33,376 bases of DNA from Woeseiaceae bacterium. Its GTDB lineage: Bacteria; Pseudomonadota; Gammaproteobacteria; Steroidobacterales; Woeseiaceae. The notes under the pieces were generated by a model. That model had not been told where the DNA came from, did no database searches, and was given only the letters and a program-made list of their open reading frames with translations. Positions 17,920 to 27,746 of this stretch are shown here, piece by piece; within the stretch, counting starts at the first letter, position 1, and each line of letters starts with the position of its first letter. The position numbers and the translations under genes are program-made. The stretch is taken from assembly GCA_022866645.1 (NCBI GenBank), contig JALHUQ010000155.1, forward strand, positions 1 through 33,376, written 5' to 3'.

Positions 17920-19644
17920 CTAATCCCTCAGTTTCATGAGCCCGTTGATTTCGATTCCTCGACTCGTAAATCGAATCTCAACCGACATCCGTTCGTACAT
18001 GCTACCGGATAATGCCAGCACGTCGGCTAAAGCCGTGCGAATCGCCATTGGCAACTCATTCTCCTCATCGCCTGACGGCTGCTTGGCCATCGCATCACCG
18101 ACCATCGAATAGTAGCGTGCAGAGTCCATGCTCATGCTCATGAACGGCGCCTTATCAGGACTGGCAGCACGCAGCATGGCAGCGGATTTCGTCTCCGCAT
18201 CCACTCCCACCGAGACAGACAACGCGTCTTTCGATAATGCCGCGAAAGCGAGATCTGCAATTTCTGCGAGTTGCGCCATTTCGAGTTTTACCGGCTTGCC
18301 ATCGGGCAACAGATTCAGAGCTGCAATCTGCGGATCCATCAGCGCCGCCAACATGACCAACGCTTCCGCATTTTCGATTGCGATCAATATGGAGGCATCG
18401 ATCGAGTCGGGCGGCGTATTGCTTGCCATGTCCATGCCCTGAATGTCGGTAATATTCGCAACGAATCCGCGAAAACTGTAGAGAACGGGCGGCAATGGTT
18501 GGTTCAGCGCCTCGCGGCCTTTTGCAACACCCGCCTGCAGGTCAGCAAAGTTCTCACATTCGTACGGATCCGCTTCCATCGCATCGAGGCGAGCCTCGTA
18601 GAACTCTCGTAGCGCCAGCGGATTTAATCCGAACCCAAATGACATGAATCCGCCTGGATCCGATCCGAGACCCGGAACCGCAGCAGGGACAGTGGCGAGC
18701 CCGGACGCGATGTCCTTGCGAAGCTCGATTATCATTGCGCTCTTGGCCTGCTCCGACGATAAGTCGGTGTAACCAAAGACGATCCGCGGCGCAATTCCAG
18801 CCATTTCCATAATTTCAGCCGAACACGTTTCCGTCAGCTCGGGCAGCGGTTCTGAAATCGCGGCAAACAATTCTTTATCCCGTTCTGTCGCCTTGCCAGC
18901 GAATATTTCAGCGATTCGCTTGTTGTTGACGAACCCGATCATTTGCTCAGAAAATCCGTACTCCTTTCCGATTGAACGCAGCGTATTGCTCTTTTTCAGG
19001 CTGGTGCGGGGCTTCTTGAGTCCCAGAGCCTCGGCGATCTGAGCTTCATCATATTTCGCCGGTACGACAGTGATAACCGCCTGCTCGTCCAGTGTTGCGA
19101 CGATCAGCCGGATCTCGTCGGCGTCGATGTATTTGTATGACTCACCGCTGGCTTTGCCAACCAACAATCCTTCTCCAGCCTTCTCTTCGATACGCTCGAT
19201 GGCGGCATCAAAAAGTTCTGTTTTCGACAATTCGAAACGAAGCACCGGTAGCAATCCGTTTCCGTAAAAGGCGAATGCAGACTCGCGCGCGATACCAGCG
19301 CCGCGGATACCATCCAGACTCATGAGTGCCAGTACCTCCTCAGCCACACCACGGAATTTCTCGGCCTCATCCGCCCCCTCTTCTTCGGCTGACATTTTGA
19401 CCAGCTGCTCAGCCATCACATGTCGCAGAATGCGTTGATAGGCTTGCAGAATCTCATCAATCGTCGGCTCGAGCTTGTCAGCCATTTTTGATGGCAACGG
19501 TTTCGTCGCGGCGAATATATACGGCGTATCAGCCGGTACATAACTCAAAAGGTCTGCCGAATTACCGGACGCTGCGTGCGCAGTGGAGATAGAAAGAAGT
19601 GCAGCAGCGAAAAACGAGAACGCGCATTTGGCTGGTTTAATCAT
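17920..19644 (-). CDS. Large secreted protein of unknown function
   Basis: Signal peptide MIKPAKCAFSFFAAALLSISTAHAASG; LLSYVPADTPYIFAATKPLP; two nt upstream of the phosphatase. Start chosen at 19644 (ORF track 19659). Confidence 0.8.
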   Translation of the reverse strand: MIKPAKCAFSFFAAALLSISTAHAASGNSADLLSYVPADTPYIFAATKPLPSKMADKLEPTIDEILQAYQRILRHVMAEQLVKMSAEEEGADEAEKFRGVAEEVLALMSLDGIRGAGIARESAFAFYGNGLLPVLRFELSKTELFDAAIERIEEKAGEGLLVGKASGESYKYIDADEIRLIVATLDEQAVITVVPAKYDEAQIAEALGLKKPRTSLKKSNTLRSIGKEYGFSEQMIGFVNNKRIAEIFAGKATERDKELFAAISEPLPELTETCSAEIMEMAGIAPRIVFGYTDLSSEQAKSAMIIELRKDIASGLATVPAAVPGLGSDPGGFMSFGFGLNPLALREFYEARLDAMEADPYECENFADLQAGVAKGREALNQPLPPVLYSFRGFVANITDIQGMDMASNTPPDSIDASILIAIENAEALVMLAALMDPQIAALNLLPDGKPVKLEMAQLAEIADLAFAALSKDALSVSVGVDAETKSAAMLRAASPDKAPFMSMSMDSARYYSMVGDAMAKQPSGDEENELPMAIRTALADVLALSGSMYERMSVEIRFTSRGIEINGLMKLRD

Positions 19645-19860
19645 GTTTACCTGTCCCATAGTGTCCTACGAAATTTTACGTATGCTTCAGCACCTGACCG
19701 TGTTGCTGTTCACATACGAACGATCCCGCAACCAGTGGCTGCGGACATCAATCCGTGACGAAGACGAGTAAAGTAGCGATTGCTGACGGTCTGTGTGGGT
19801 GCGGTGATATTGTATCGGGCCGCTTGCCGTCTTGGCGATACCATAGCATAGCAATACACT

Positions 19861-20346
19861 GTGTCCATGAAAATTTCGGCTATCCAACAAACTGACTATG
19901 ATGAAGTACTGGCCCTGAATTCAGAATCGGTACCCCATGTGAACCTGATTGGGCGCGACCAACTGCAGTGGTTTGATGAACACGCTTCCTTTGTGCAAGT
20001 CGCCAAAATCGATGAGCGCCTGGCTGGCTTCATTATCGGACTACGCCCCGGCACAGAGTATGCGAGTCCGAACTACCGATGGTTTTGTGAGCACTACGAC
20101 GATTTTGCCTACATCGATCGGGTCGCTGTGGCGAAATGGGCCCGAAGGCAAGGTATTGCGGAAGCACTTTACACAGCATTCGCTAACTCCCAATCCGGCG
20201 CGCCGGTGCTGACCTGCGAGGTTAATATTCGTCCCGCGAATGACGGGTCTATGATTTTTCACGAACGACTGGGTTTTCGCCAAGTCGGCTCTCAGGAGAC
20301 CGATGGTGGAAAGAAGGAAGTGGCGTTAATGGAGAAAGCACTTTGA
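19861..20346 (+). CDS. GNAT family N-acetyltransferase (GTG or following ATG start)
   Basis: 161 aa; YIDRVAVAKWARRQGIAEALYTAFA acetyl-CoA motif and FHERLGFRQVG. Confidence 0.88.
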   Translation: MSMKISAIQQTDYDEVLALNSESVPHVNLIGRDQLQWFDEHASFVQVAKIDERLAGFIIGLRPGTEYASPNYRWFCEHYDDFAYIDRVAVAKWARRQGIAEALYTAFANSQSGAPVLTCEVNIRPANDGSMIFHERLGFRQVGSQETDGGKKEVALMEKAL

Positions 20347-21584
20347 ATACTGAACAACAAAAGCGACGGGAATTCGACGTCATCATTCAAGGTGCTACTG
20401 GTTTCACAGGGACTCTGGTTGCCGAATATTTGCTAAGACAATACGGCACCGCGGGTGAACTGCGTTGGGCTCTGGCCGGGCGCAACGAGAAAAAATTGCG
20501 CGAGGTTCGAGACGGCCTCGGTGCCTCAGCCAGCAAACTCGAGCTGATTGTTGCGGACAGTTTTGACAAGGTCGCCCTGCGAGAACTTGCTCTGCGAACT
20601 CGTGTCGTCCTGACGACAGTAGGTCCGTATGCGTTGTACGGTTCGGACCTGGTTGACGCTTGCGTCAATGCCGGCACCCACTACTGTGATCTGGCGGGTG
20701 AAGTGCACTGGATTCGAAAGATGATCGACGCACATCAGGAACGCGCTAAGGAAACCGGGGCAAAAATAGTGCACTGCTGTGGCTTCGATTCGGTACCCAT
20801 GGATATCGGCGTTTGGTTCTTGCAGGAGGCTGCTCAAGAAAAGTTCGGCGCCTACTGCAGTTCGATCAGCATGCTCGTCAAGGCAACAAAAGGGACGGCC
20901 CGCGGCGGTACGCTGGCCAGCATGATGAACCTGATCAAGGAAAGCCGCGAAGATCGATCAATCGCCCGTACGCTGATTGATCCCTACAGCCTGAATCCCG
21001 AGGGCGAGCGCGATGGTCCGGATGGGCGCGATCAGCAAAAAGTCGTATACCGGAATGACGCAAATTCATGGACAGCGCCATTTGTAATGGCGGGCGTCAA
21101 TACCAAAGTGGTACGACGTAGCCACGCACTTGCCGGGTTTCCTTATGGCAGAGATTTCCGCTATGACGAGTCCGTTCTAACCGGAGGCGGGTTCGTCGGA
21201 TGGCTCAAAGGCACGATCATGGTATTGGGCCTCGCGTCGTTAGTGATTTTCGCCTCCTACTCGCCAACCCGAAACCTTTTGCAACGATTCGTACTCGCAA
21301 AACCTGGCGAGGGACCCGATCGCGAATTGCAGCAAAAAGGATTTTTCAATCTGATGCAGATCGGCGTATTGCCGGATGGCACTCAACTGCATGGCCGGAT
21401 CACCGGCGATCAGGATCCGGGCTATGGCTCGACCAGCAAGATGCTGGGCGAATGTGCGGTTTGCCTTGCCAAAGACGATCTTGAAACCGGCGGCGGTGTC
21501 TGGACGCCTGCTTCCGTCATGGCAAGGCCGCTGATTGCGCGCCTGCGCAAAAATGCAGGGCTAAGTTTTGAATTGAAAGACTAG
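20343..21584 (+). CDS. Saccharopine dehydrogenase-like / trans-acting enoyl reductase family protein
   Basis: 413 aa; FDVIIQGATGFTGTLVAEYLLRQYG Rossmann motif; GTHYCDLAGEVHWIRKMIDAHQERAKETGAKIVHCCGFDSVPMDIG. TTG start overlaps the GNAT stop. Confidence 0.9.
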   Translation: MNTEQQKRREFDVIIQGATGFTGTLVAEYLLRQYGTAGELRWALAGRNEKKLREVRDGLGASASKLELIVADSFDKVALRELALRTRVVLTTVGPYALYGSDLVDACVNAGTHYCDLAGEVHWIRKMIDAHQERAKETGAKIVHCCGFDSVPMDIGVWFLQEAAQEKFGAYCSSISMLVKATKGTARGGTLASMMNLIKESREDRSIARTLIDPYSLNPEGERDGPDGRDQQKVVYRNDANSWTAPFVMAGVNTKVVRRSHALAGFPYGRDFRYDESVLTGGGFVGWLKGTIMVLGLASLVIFASYSPTRNLLQRFVLAKPGEGPDRELQQKGFFNLMQIGVLPDGTQLHGRITGDQDPGYGSTSKMLGECAVCLAKDDLETGGGVWTPASVMARPLIARLRKNAGLSFELKD

Positions 21585-22507
21585 TGTTCCGGTGAATAAT
21601 GAAATGACATGTCAAACTTTTCGCCGGCCTCGATTCTTATCGGCAAGCGATTCCTCGGAGTAGCGACCGGGCAAGTCGAATAATCGTTAAAAGCGCAAGG
21701 TGGGCTATAGGATTTATTGAAGTCCAGCACCGTCAGTCCATCCTCGCCAGGCAAGGTGGAATACAAAAAGCGGCCTGCCCCGTAAGTTGCGTCTCGGTTG
21801 GTCTGGTCGCCAAACACATAAAATAGCTGATCACCCGAGGCATACGCTTCCAGGCCATAGGTCTTCCCGGCAATTTCGAATTCTACGATCCCGGGTGATT
21901 CGGGGTGGTAGCCAAGACCTTCGATCACGGTGTCGACACTAACGATTCTCGGTTCTGTGTAACGGCGCAATGTCGCCTGTACTCGCAAGGACGGGTCAAT
22001 ATCAAAATAGGGCAGTGGACCGAAAGACTTGACGAATGGATGTTCGAAGTCACGCAACCGAATAGCGTACCTGCCCTCCCTTTCCACGACCGTCCATGCA
22101 AGAGAACCGTGGCTTACCATTACATCCTGACCCGTAGTGTCAGCGGGAATGATCATTTCCCTGACCCGCTCGCCGCCACTATGCACAGCAACACCAGGCC
22201 GAACGGTCATCGATACCCCGTCAGGACCGACTGTGAAAATGCCGATCTCGGGGGAAGTATCAGCACTGATAACGATGTCGTTGCTGGCGGCCGAACCGAA
22301 ACTGTAGACACCCGGCTCCAACCAATACAAGCCGATCTGATTCAGGTAGCCGGACGGCATCTTGAGTTGTTCAATTCGCCACGCCCGCCACTCCAGCACC
22401 TCGGTCTCGTGTGCAGATGGGTCAAAAGTCGCGCCGCTTAAAGTCGGAGAAGTCATCAATATTGCCACTATCGAAGCTACAAGCCATGCTGTTGCTCGTT
22501 TTGTCAT
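21581..22507 (-). CDS. DUF1684-like exported protein
   Basis: 308 aa; signal peptide; WRAWRIEQLKMPSGYLNQIGLYWLEPG and FLYSTLPGEDGLTVLDFNKSYSPPCAFNDYSTCPVATPRNRLPIRIEAGEK are DUF1684-like. Confidence 0.85.
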   Translation of the reverse strand: MTKRATAWLVASIVAILMTSPTLSGATFDPSAHETEVLEWRAWRIEQLKMPSGYLNQIGLYWLEPGVYSFGSAASNDIVISADTSPEIGIFTVGPDGVSMTVRPGVAVHSGGERVREMIIPADTTGQDVMVSHGSLAWTVVEREGRYAIRLRDFEHPFVKSFGPLPYFDIDPSLRVQATLRRYTEPRIVSVDTVIEGLGYHPESPGIVEFEIAGKTYGLEAYASGDQLFYVFGDQTNRDATYGAGRFLYSTLPGEDGLTVLDFNKSYSPPCAFNDYSTCPVATPRNRLPIRIEAGEKFDMSFHYSPEH

Positions 22508-22546
22508 GGATCGGATTGTGCCATATCAATTCTCGATTGGGGTCAC

Positions 22547-22552
22547 TATAAT
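22547..22552 (+). promoter_or_regulatory. Candidate -10 element of typA
   Basis: Exact TATAAT 29 nt upstream of the typA ATG; no convincing -35 (TATCAA at 17-nt spacing). Confidence 0.35.
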
Positions 22553-22581
22553 CCGCCGCCTGCCTCCAGAGCCACACCCCG

Positions 22582-24408
22582 ATGTCAGAAGTATCCAAGT
22601 TACGAAATATCGCGATTATCGCGCATGTCGATCATGGCAAAACCACACTGGTCGACAAGATGTTGCAGCAGTCCGGCACACTCGGACCCCGTGCTGCCAC
22701 ACCCGATCGCGTCATGGATTCGAACGACCTTGAGCGTGAGCGGGGTATCACCATTCTGGCCAAGAATACCTCGGTCAAGTGGAACGGCTACCGTATCAAT
22801 ATTGTCGATACGCCCGGCCACGCCGACTTCGGCGGCGAGGTGGAACGCGTTTTGTCTATGGTGGATAGCGTCTTGTTACTGGTTGACGCCGTTGACGGAC
22901 CTATGCCGCAAACCCGGTTCGTCACGCAAAAAGCCTTTGCCCAGGGGCTGGTTCCCATTGTTGTCATTAACAAAATCGATCGTGATGGTGCGCGACCCGA
23001 TTGGGTCGTTAATCAGACTTTTGATCTATTTGATCGTCTTGGAGCGACTGACGAACAGCTCGATTTTCCGATCATCTACGCCTCGGCATTATTCGGCTAT
23101 GCAGGCCACGATTCGAGTGTCCGCGGAGGCGACATGACGCCGCTCTTCGAGACGATCGTCAAACACGTCCCGCAGCCCGACGTCGATGTTAACGGCCCTC
23201 TGCAACTGCAGGTTTCCAGCCTCGCCTACGACACTTACGTCGGCTTGCTTGGCATAGGCCGAATCAGCCGCGGTAGCTTGAAAACGAACGCACCGGTCAG
23301 TGTTGTGCATCCGGATTTCACATCTCGGCGCGCGCGAATTCTTGAAGTGTATGGTTTCGACGGCCTGAAGCGAACGCGCATCGATTCCGCAAGCGCCGGC
23401 GACATAGTCATGTTCAGTGGCATCGAAGAGCTCGGCATATCCGATACGCTGTGCGATCGCGATCATGAAGATGCGCTGCCAGCACTGAGTGTCGATGAGC
23501 CGACGGTCAACATGACATTTCAGGTCAATAAGTCTCCCTTCGCAGGTCAGGACGGCAAGTTCTTGACCAGCCGACAGATTCGCGAGCGACTGGAGCAGGA
23601 ACTCAAGCACAACGTCGCCCTGCGCGTAGACCAGACAAGCGACCCGGACAAGTTTCGAGTTTCCGGGCGCGGCGAATTGCATTTGTCAGTACTCGTGGAA
23701 ACGATGCGGCGCGAAGGCTTTGAGTTGGCGGTATCGCGGCCGGAAGTCATCATGCGCAATGTGGACGGCGTCGAGCATGAGCCCTGGGAGCAACTCACTG
23801 TCGACTTCGACGAAGCGTATCAGGGCGCAGTTATGACGCGTTTGGCAGACCGCAAGGGAGAACTGCAGAACATGCTGCCTGATGGCAAGGGTCGAATGCG
23901 CCTCGATTACAAAATACCCACTCGCGGCCTGATCGGCTTTCGTACCGAATATCTGACGGCAACCTCGGGCACCGGTTTGATCTACCACGTGCTCGACGGA
24001 TATGCGCCTCGAATAGCGGGCACCATTGCACAGAGAACCAACGGAACACTGGTTTCCATGGTCCATGGAAAAGCCCTCGCCTATGCCCTCTTCAATTTGC
24101 AGGAAAGAGGGAAACTGTTCCTCGGGCATGGCGCACCGGTGTACGAAGGAATGATAGTCGGCATACACAAACGCCAAAATGATCTGGTCGTAAATCCGAC
24201 CAAGGCAAAACAGCTGACCAATATTCGCGCTGCTGGAACGGACGAGAATTTGATTTTGTCGCCACCCATACGTTATTCGCTGGAGCAGGCACTCGAATTT
24301 CTGGATGATGACGAGCTGCTTGAAGTAACACCGAAGAATCTCCGGCTCCGAAAAAAGAATTTGTCCGAAGTTGACCGCAAACGAGAGTCGCGCCAACAAG
24401 CATCGTGA
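22582..24408 (+). CDS. typA: Translational GTPase TypA/BipA
   Basis: 608 aa; [53 protein letters not shown]-terminal typA region. Confidence 0.97.
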   Translation: MSEVSKLRNIAIIAHVDHGKTTLVDKMLQQSGTLGPRAATPDRVMDSNDLERERGITILAKNTSVKWNGYRINIVDTPGHADFGGEVERVLSMVDSVLLLVDAVDGPMPQTRFVTQKAFAQGLVPIVVINKIDRDGARPDWVVNQTFDLFDRLGATDEQLDFPIIYASALFGYAGHDSSVRGGDMTPLFETIVKHVPQPDVDVNGPLQLQVSSLAYDTYVGLLGIGRISRGSLKTNAPVSVVHPDFTSRRARILEVYGFDGLKRTRIDSASAGDIVMFSGIEELGISDTLCDRDHEDALPALSVDEPTVNMTFQVNKSPFAGQDGKFLTSRQIRERLEQELKHNVALRVDQTSDPDKFRVSGRGELHLSVLVETMRREGFELAVSRPEVIMRNVDGVEHEPWEQLTVDFDEAYQGAVMTRLADRKGELQNMLPDGKGRMRLDYKIPTRGLIGFRTEYLTATSGTGLIYHVLDGYAPRIAGTIAQRTNGTLVSMVHGKALAYALFNLQERGKLFLGHGAPVYEGMIVGIHKRQNDLVVNPTKAKQLTNIRAAGTDENLILSPPIRYSLEQALEFLDDDELLEVTPKNLRLRKKNLSEVDRKRESRQQAS

Positions 24409-25403
24409 GCGGCGACGCAGCGACACTGGCGTTCGCCGATCTGCAACCTGAAGACATAGTTGCAACTCTTGGCAATTTGGGATTCGACTGCGACGGTCGG
24501 TTTCTTGCTCTAAATAGCTACGAAAATCGCGTTTATCAAATCGGCATCGAGGACGAGCGGCCCGTCGTCGCCAAATTCTATCGTCCGGATCGGTGGTCGG
24601 ACGAATGCATACGAGAGGAGCACGCGTTTTCCATCGATCTCGCCGCCAGGGAAATCCCCGTCGTGCCGCCGCTCGTCATCAACGGCGATACCTTGAAACA
24701 CGCGGGACACTACCGCCTCGCTGTATTTCCCAGTCGCGGCGGCCGCGCGCCAGACCTCGATAATTATGATTTGCTGACGCAACTGGGCCGCCTCGTCGCC
24801 AGAATTCACCTCGAAGGCGAAGTGTCAGCGTTCAAATACCGGCCCCGCATCGACATTGACAGTTACGGCGTTCAATCCATCGATTTCCTGCTCGAAAACG
24901 AGTTCATCCCTGTCGGCAACTGCGATGCCTACGAAAGCACCGCCGAACTGGTACTTGACGGCGTAGAGGCTTGCTTCGAGCGCGCTGGAAGTGTGCGAGA
25001 GATTCGGCTTCACGGCGATTTTCATCCCGGCAACGTACTCGTTAATCAGGACCGGCTGCACATTGTTGATCTGGATGATTGCCGACATGGGCCGGCCGTT
25101 CAGGATTTGTGGATGTTCCTGTCCGGCGACCGTGAGGAGCAGACGCCGCAGCTCGAGGCACTGCTGGAAGGCTATCAATCATTTCGACGCTTCGACCCGC
25201 GTGAACTGCATTTGATTGAGGCATTACGAAGTTTGCGCATCATGCATTACGCTGCGTGGATCGCCCGGCGCTGGGAAGACCCTGCGTTCAAAAAGGCGTT
25301 TCCCTGGTTCGATAGTGCCCGCTATTGGGACGACCATGTCCTGGCGCTACGTGAACAGGTCGCGCTAATGCAGGAAGCACCGCTGGAATGGCGCGATTTC
25401 TGA
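24405..25403 (+). CDS. srkA: Stress response kinase A-like serine/threonine kinase (SrkA/YihE); GTG start
   Basis: 332 aa; LNSYENRVYQIGIEDERPVVAKFYRPDRWSDECIREEHAF; catalytic LHGDFHPGNVL and VDLDDCRHGPAVQDLWMFLSG. Confidence 0.93.
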   Translation: MSGDAATLAFADLQPEDIVATLGNLGFDCDGRFLALNSYENRVYQIGIEDERPVVAKFYRPDRWSDECIREEHAFSIDLAAREIPVVPPLVINGDTLKHAGHYRLAVFPSRGGRAPDLDNYDLLTQLGRLVARIHLEGEVSAFKYRPRIDIDSYGVQSIDFLLENEFIPVGNCDAYESTAELVLDGVEACFERAGSVREIRLHGDFHPGNVLVNQDRLHIVDLDDCRHGPAVQDLWMFLSGDREEQTPQLEALLEGYQSFRRFDPRELHLIEALRSLRIMHYAAWIARRWEDPAFKKAFPWFDSARYWDDHVLALREQVALMQEAPLEWRDF

Positions 25404-25810
25404 GTCTCACGTTGACTATCTGGAGGCAGACTGTGTTCTGATGCCGCCAAATGGACCGCTCCCGATGGCAACTCTACTCGGTCTTCGTGCCACTGCCTCG
25501 CGAATGATCTCGACCTTGGCTATCAAGTTCGGGTAGGTCTCGATTTGATCGCTGTTCATCGGGGACGTGCTAAAAGACGGCTATTTTGGGTCTTGCCATC
25601 GATAGAAACCGGGTTTTCGGACTCTTGCGGCTGAGTGCGACTTAATACCCGCTGTCGGCGCTATTTCGAAGCGGATATTGATTTGCACTCGGTGTGTGGC
25701 CGATCTACAGTGGCGGCGGCCTCTATTTGCTGCAATTCCGTGGAACTATGAGTCTCGTGTATGCTCAGATATAGCACTATCCCAAATTTATCTGCGCGGG
25801 TTTCAAGCAC

Positions 25811-26524
25811 TTGATCGCAAGCACACAACTAAGAAGCAGCGCTATTCTGTTTTCTCTGCTGGCAGCAGGGTGCGCGTCAAACGTCACCGTCGAATATCCT
25901 ACAATTCCCGCGCCTAACGTCAAAAAGCTGCCATTGGACGTCGCCGTTCGTATCCCGGCTGAATTCAATAATTTCGTTCATGAAGAGAAAGTCTTGGGCA
26001 GGGAGACGTGGACAATTAATCTCGGCTCCGCCAATGCCTTGTTCTTCGAACAACTCTTCGGCTACATGTTCGACAACGTGATTGTTCTTGGGCCCGACGA
26101 TAACGCGCTTGACTATACTTTCGACGCCCTGATCGAACCGAAAATAGAGGGCTTTGAATTTTCAGTTCCTAACCAGACCAAGACCGATGCCTTCGCTGTG
26201 TGGATTCGTTATCGAATACAGGTTTTTGACAGCGCCGGAAACAGTGCATCGACCTGGACGGTCAGTGCTTACGGGAAGAGTCAAAAGGAAGGCATGGGAG
26301 GATCAAAGTCCTTACAACGAGCTGCTGTTTTGGCGATGCGTGACGCTGCGGCGCTAATACTATTGCAAATGAATAAGGCAACAAAGATTGCGGCGCTGGC
26401 AGACGGTCCACTCGACTTCAGTCAGATCGAGTCCTCCGCGTCGGCAACCCAGGATGCGGCTTACGATAACGGAGCGCCCGAGGCAATATTCGCGATTGGA
26501 GGCATTGACGATGACACTGAGTAA
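25811..26524 (+). CDS. Uncharacterised lipoprotein (TTG start)
   Basis: 237 aa; lipobox LLAAGC (LFSLLAAGCASN). Confidence 0.75.
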   Translation: MIASTQLRSSAILFSLLAAGCASNVTVEYPTIPAPNVKKLPLDVAVRIPAEFNNFVHEEKVLGRETWTINLGSANALFFEQLFGYMFDNVIVLGPDDNALDYTFDALIEPKIEGFEFSVPNQTKTDAFAVWIRYRIQVFDSAGNSASTWTVSAYGKSQKEGMGGSKSLQRAAVLAMRDAAALILLQMNKATKIAALADGPLDFSQIESSASATQDAAYDNGAPEAIFAIGGIDDDTE

Positions 26525-27173
26525 TTCCATCACTATCGTTTTGGCTTTCGGCCTGGCCGGATGTGTTACTGCGAGCGTTGAAGACAACCGCGAGGAAACG
26601 ACCGGACTACTGCAGGGTGAAACGGTGGTTGTCATGGCCAAAAGCTATCACCAGGGTAATGAAACCGAGGCCGACTACATCAGTTGCGTAGAAAAGTCGC
26701 TTGGGCGCGGGTCGGGCGCACTGAAAGTTGTTCCAGGCCAGGTCTTCGTCGATAGTTTGTTTCCCTGGTTCGAACCGCGCACAGCGCCTTCCGACACCAA
26801 AGGCCTCGTCTTACTCATGGAAAAGCCCGGCGTACCGGAAGCCATCAAGCGCATGGGAGTCCGCTATGTTGTCTGGCTTGATGGTGGCACCGAGAGAATA
26901 ACGCAGGGCGGCAGCCTTTCCTGTGCGGCGGGGCCCGGTGGTGGTGGCTGCTTTGGATTCGCCTGGTGGACGGATGACGCCGATTACGAAGCGTCGATCT
27001 GGGATCTGAGTGATTCAGAAGCAGCGGGCACAGTAACCGCAGATTTCAGTGGCACATCGTTTTTGCCCGCACTCGTCGTGCCGATACCGCTCATCGCGCG
27101 AACTCAGTCCAGAGCCTGCAGCGGTCTCTCGAAGCAACTCAAGGCTTTTCTCTCAAGCAACGAAAAGGTCTAG
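26511..27173 (+). CDS. Uncharacterised lipoprotein (start taken at ATG 26511; ORF track 26388)
   Basis: MTLSNSITIVLAFGLAGCVTASVED..., lipobox FGLAGC; ATG overlaps the end of the upstream gene by 14 nt. Confidence 0.75.
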   Translation: MTLSNSITIVLAFGLAGCVTASVEDNREETTGLLQGETVVVMAKSYHQGNETEADYISCVEKSLGRGSGALKVVPGQVFVDSLFPWFEPRTAPSDTKGLVLLMEKPGVPEAIKRMGVRYVVWLDGGTERITQGGSLSCAAGPGGGGCFGFAWWTDDADYEASIWDLSDSEAAGTVTADFSGTSFLPALVVPIPLIARTQSRACSGLSKQLKAFLSSNEKV

Positions 27174-27185
27174 CGAAAAGCGGAT

Positions 27186-27689
27186 TTACTTCGGCCGACC
27201 ACCGCGGATAAAAGCTGCTGCGTAGTATGGCGAGTTGAGCTTCGCGACGGCTACTGTTCGCCCGGAGGACGGCGCATGGACAAACCGCTGCCCACCAAGG
27301 TACAAGCCAACGTGCGACATTTTGCCTTCTATGTGGAAAAACAACACATCACCGACCTGCAAGTCCTCGCGTGGAATTGAGCTTGTGCTGGACCAAAGCT
27401 CGCCCGTTGTACGCGCTACGGTTTTCCCGGCGTGCCCATAGGCATAGTGCACCAGCCCACTGCAGTCAAAGCCGCTTCGCGCAGCGCCACCATAGCGGTA
27501 CGGCGCGCCGACCTGATCAAAGGCTATTGCAGCGGCTTTTTCCCCCAGACTTTGAGGCCGGACAACCGCCTCCCGTGCCGGTGATCGGGCTGGCTCGTTA
27601 ACCGCCTGCGACGAGCACCCGGATATCAAACCCAACATCGTGATAGTAAAGGCAAAAATCGGAATTTTGCGAGCTGTCTGCGTTATCAT
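27186..27689 (-). CDS. NlpC/P60 (C40) family lipoprotein
   Basis: Lipobox LGLISGC; GAPYRYGGAARSGFDCSGLVHYAYGHAGKTVARTTGELW...GDVLFFHIEGKMSHVGLYLGGQRFVHAPSSGRTV with catalytic Cys/His motifs. Confidence 0.93.
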   Translation of the reverse strand: MITQTARKIPIFAFTITMLGLISGCSSQAVNEPARSPAREAVVRPQSLGEKAAAIAFDQVGAPYRYGGAARSGFDCSGLVHYAYGHAGKTVARTTGELWSSTSSIPREDLQVGDVLFFHIEGKMSHVGLYLGGQRFVHAPSSGRTVAVAKLNSPYYAAAFIRGGRPK

Positions 27690-27746
27690 CTGCTCCACTC
27701 TGCGCGGCACACATTGTAACCATACGTGACAAGGCCTTAATACTGT

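Noticed and set aside
23686-24465. 259-aa minus-strand ORF (and 23089-23682)
   Set aside because: Antisense shadows of typA; no domain-like sequence.
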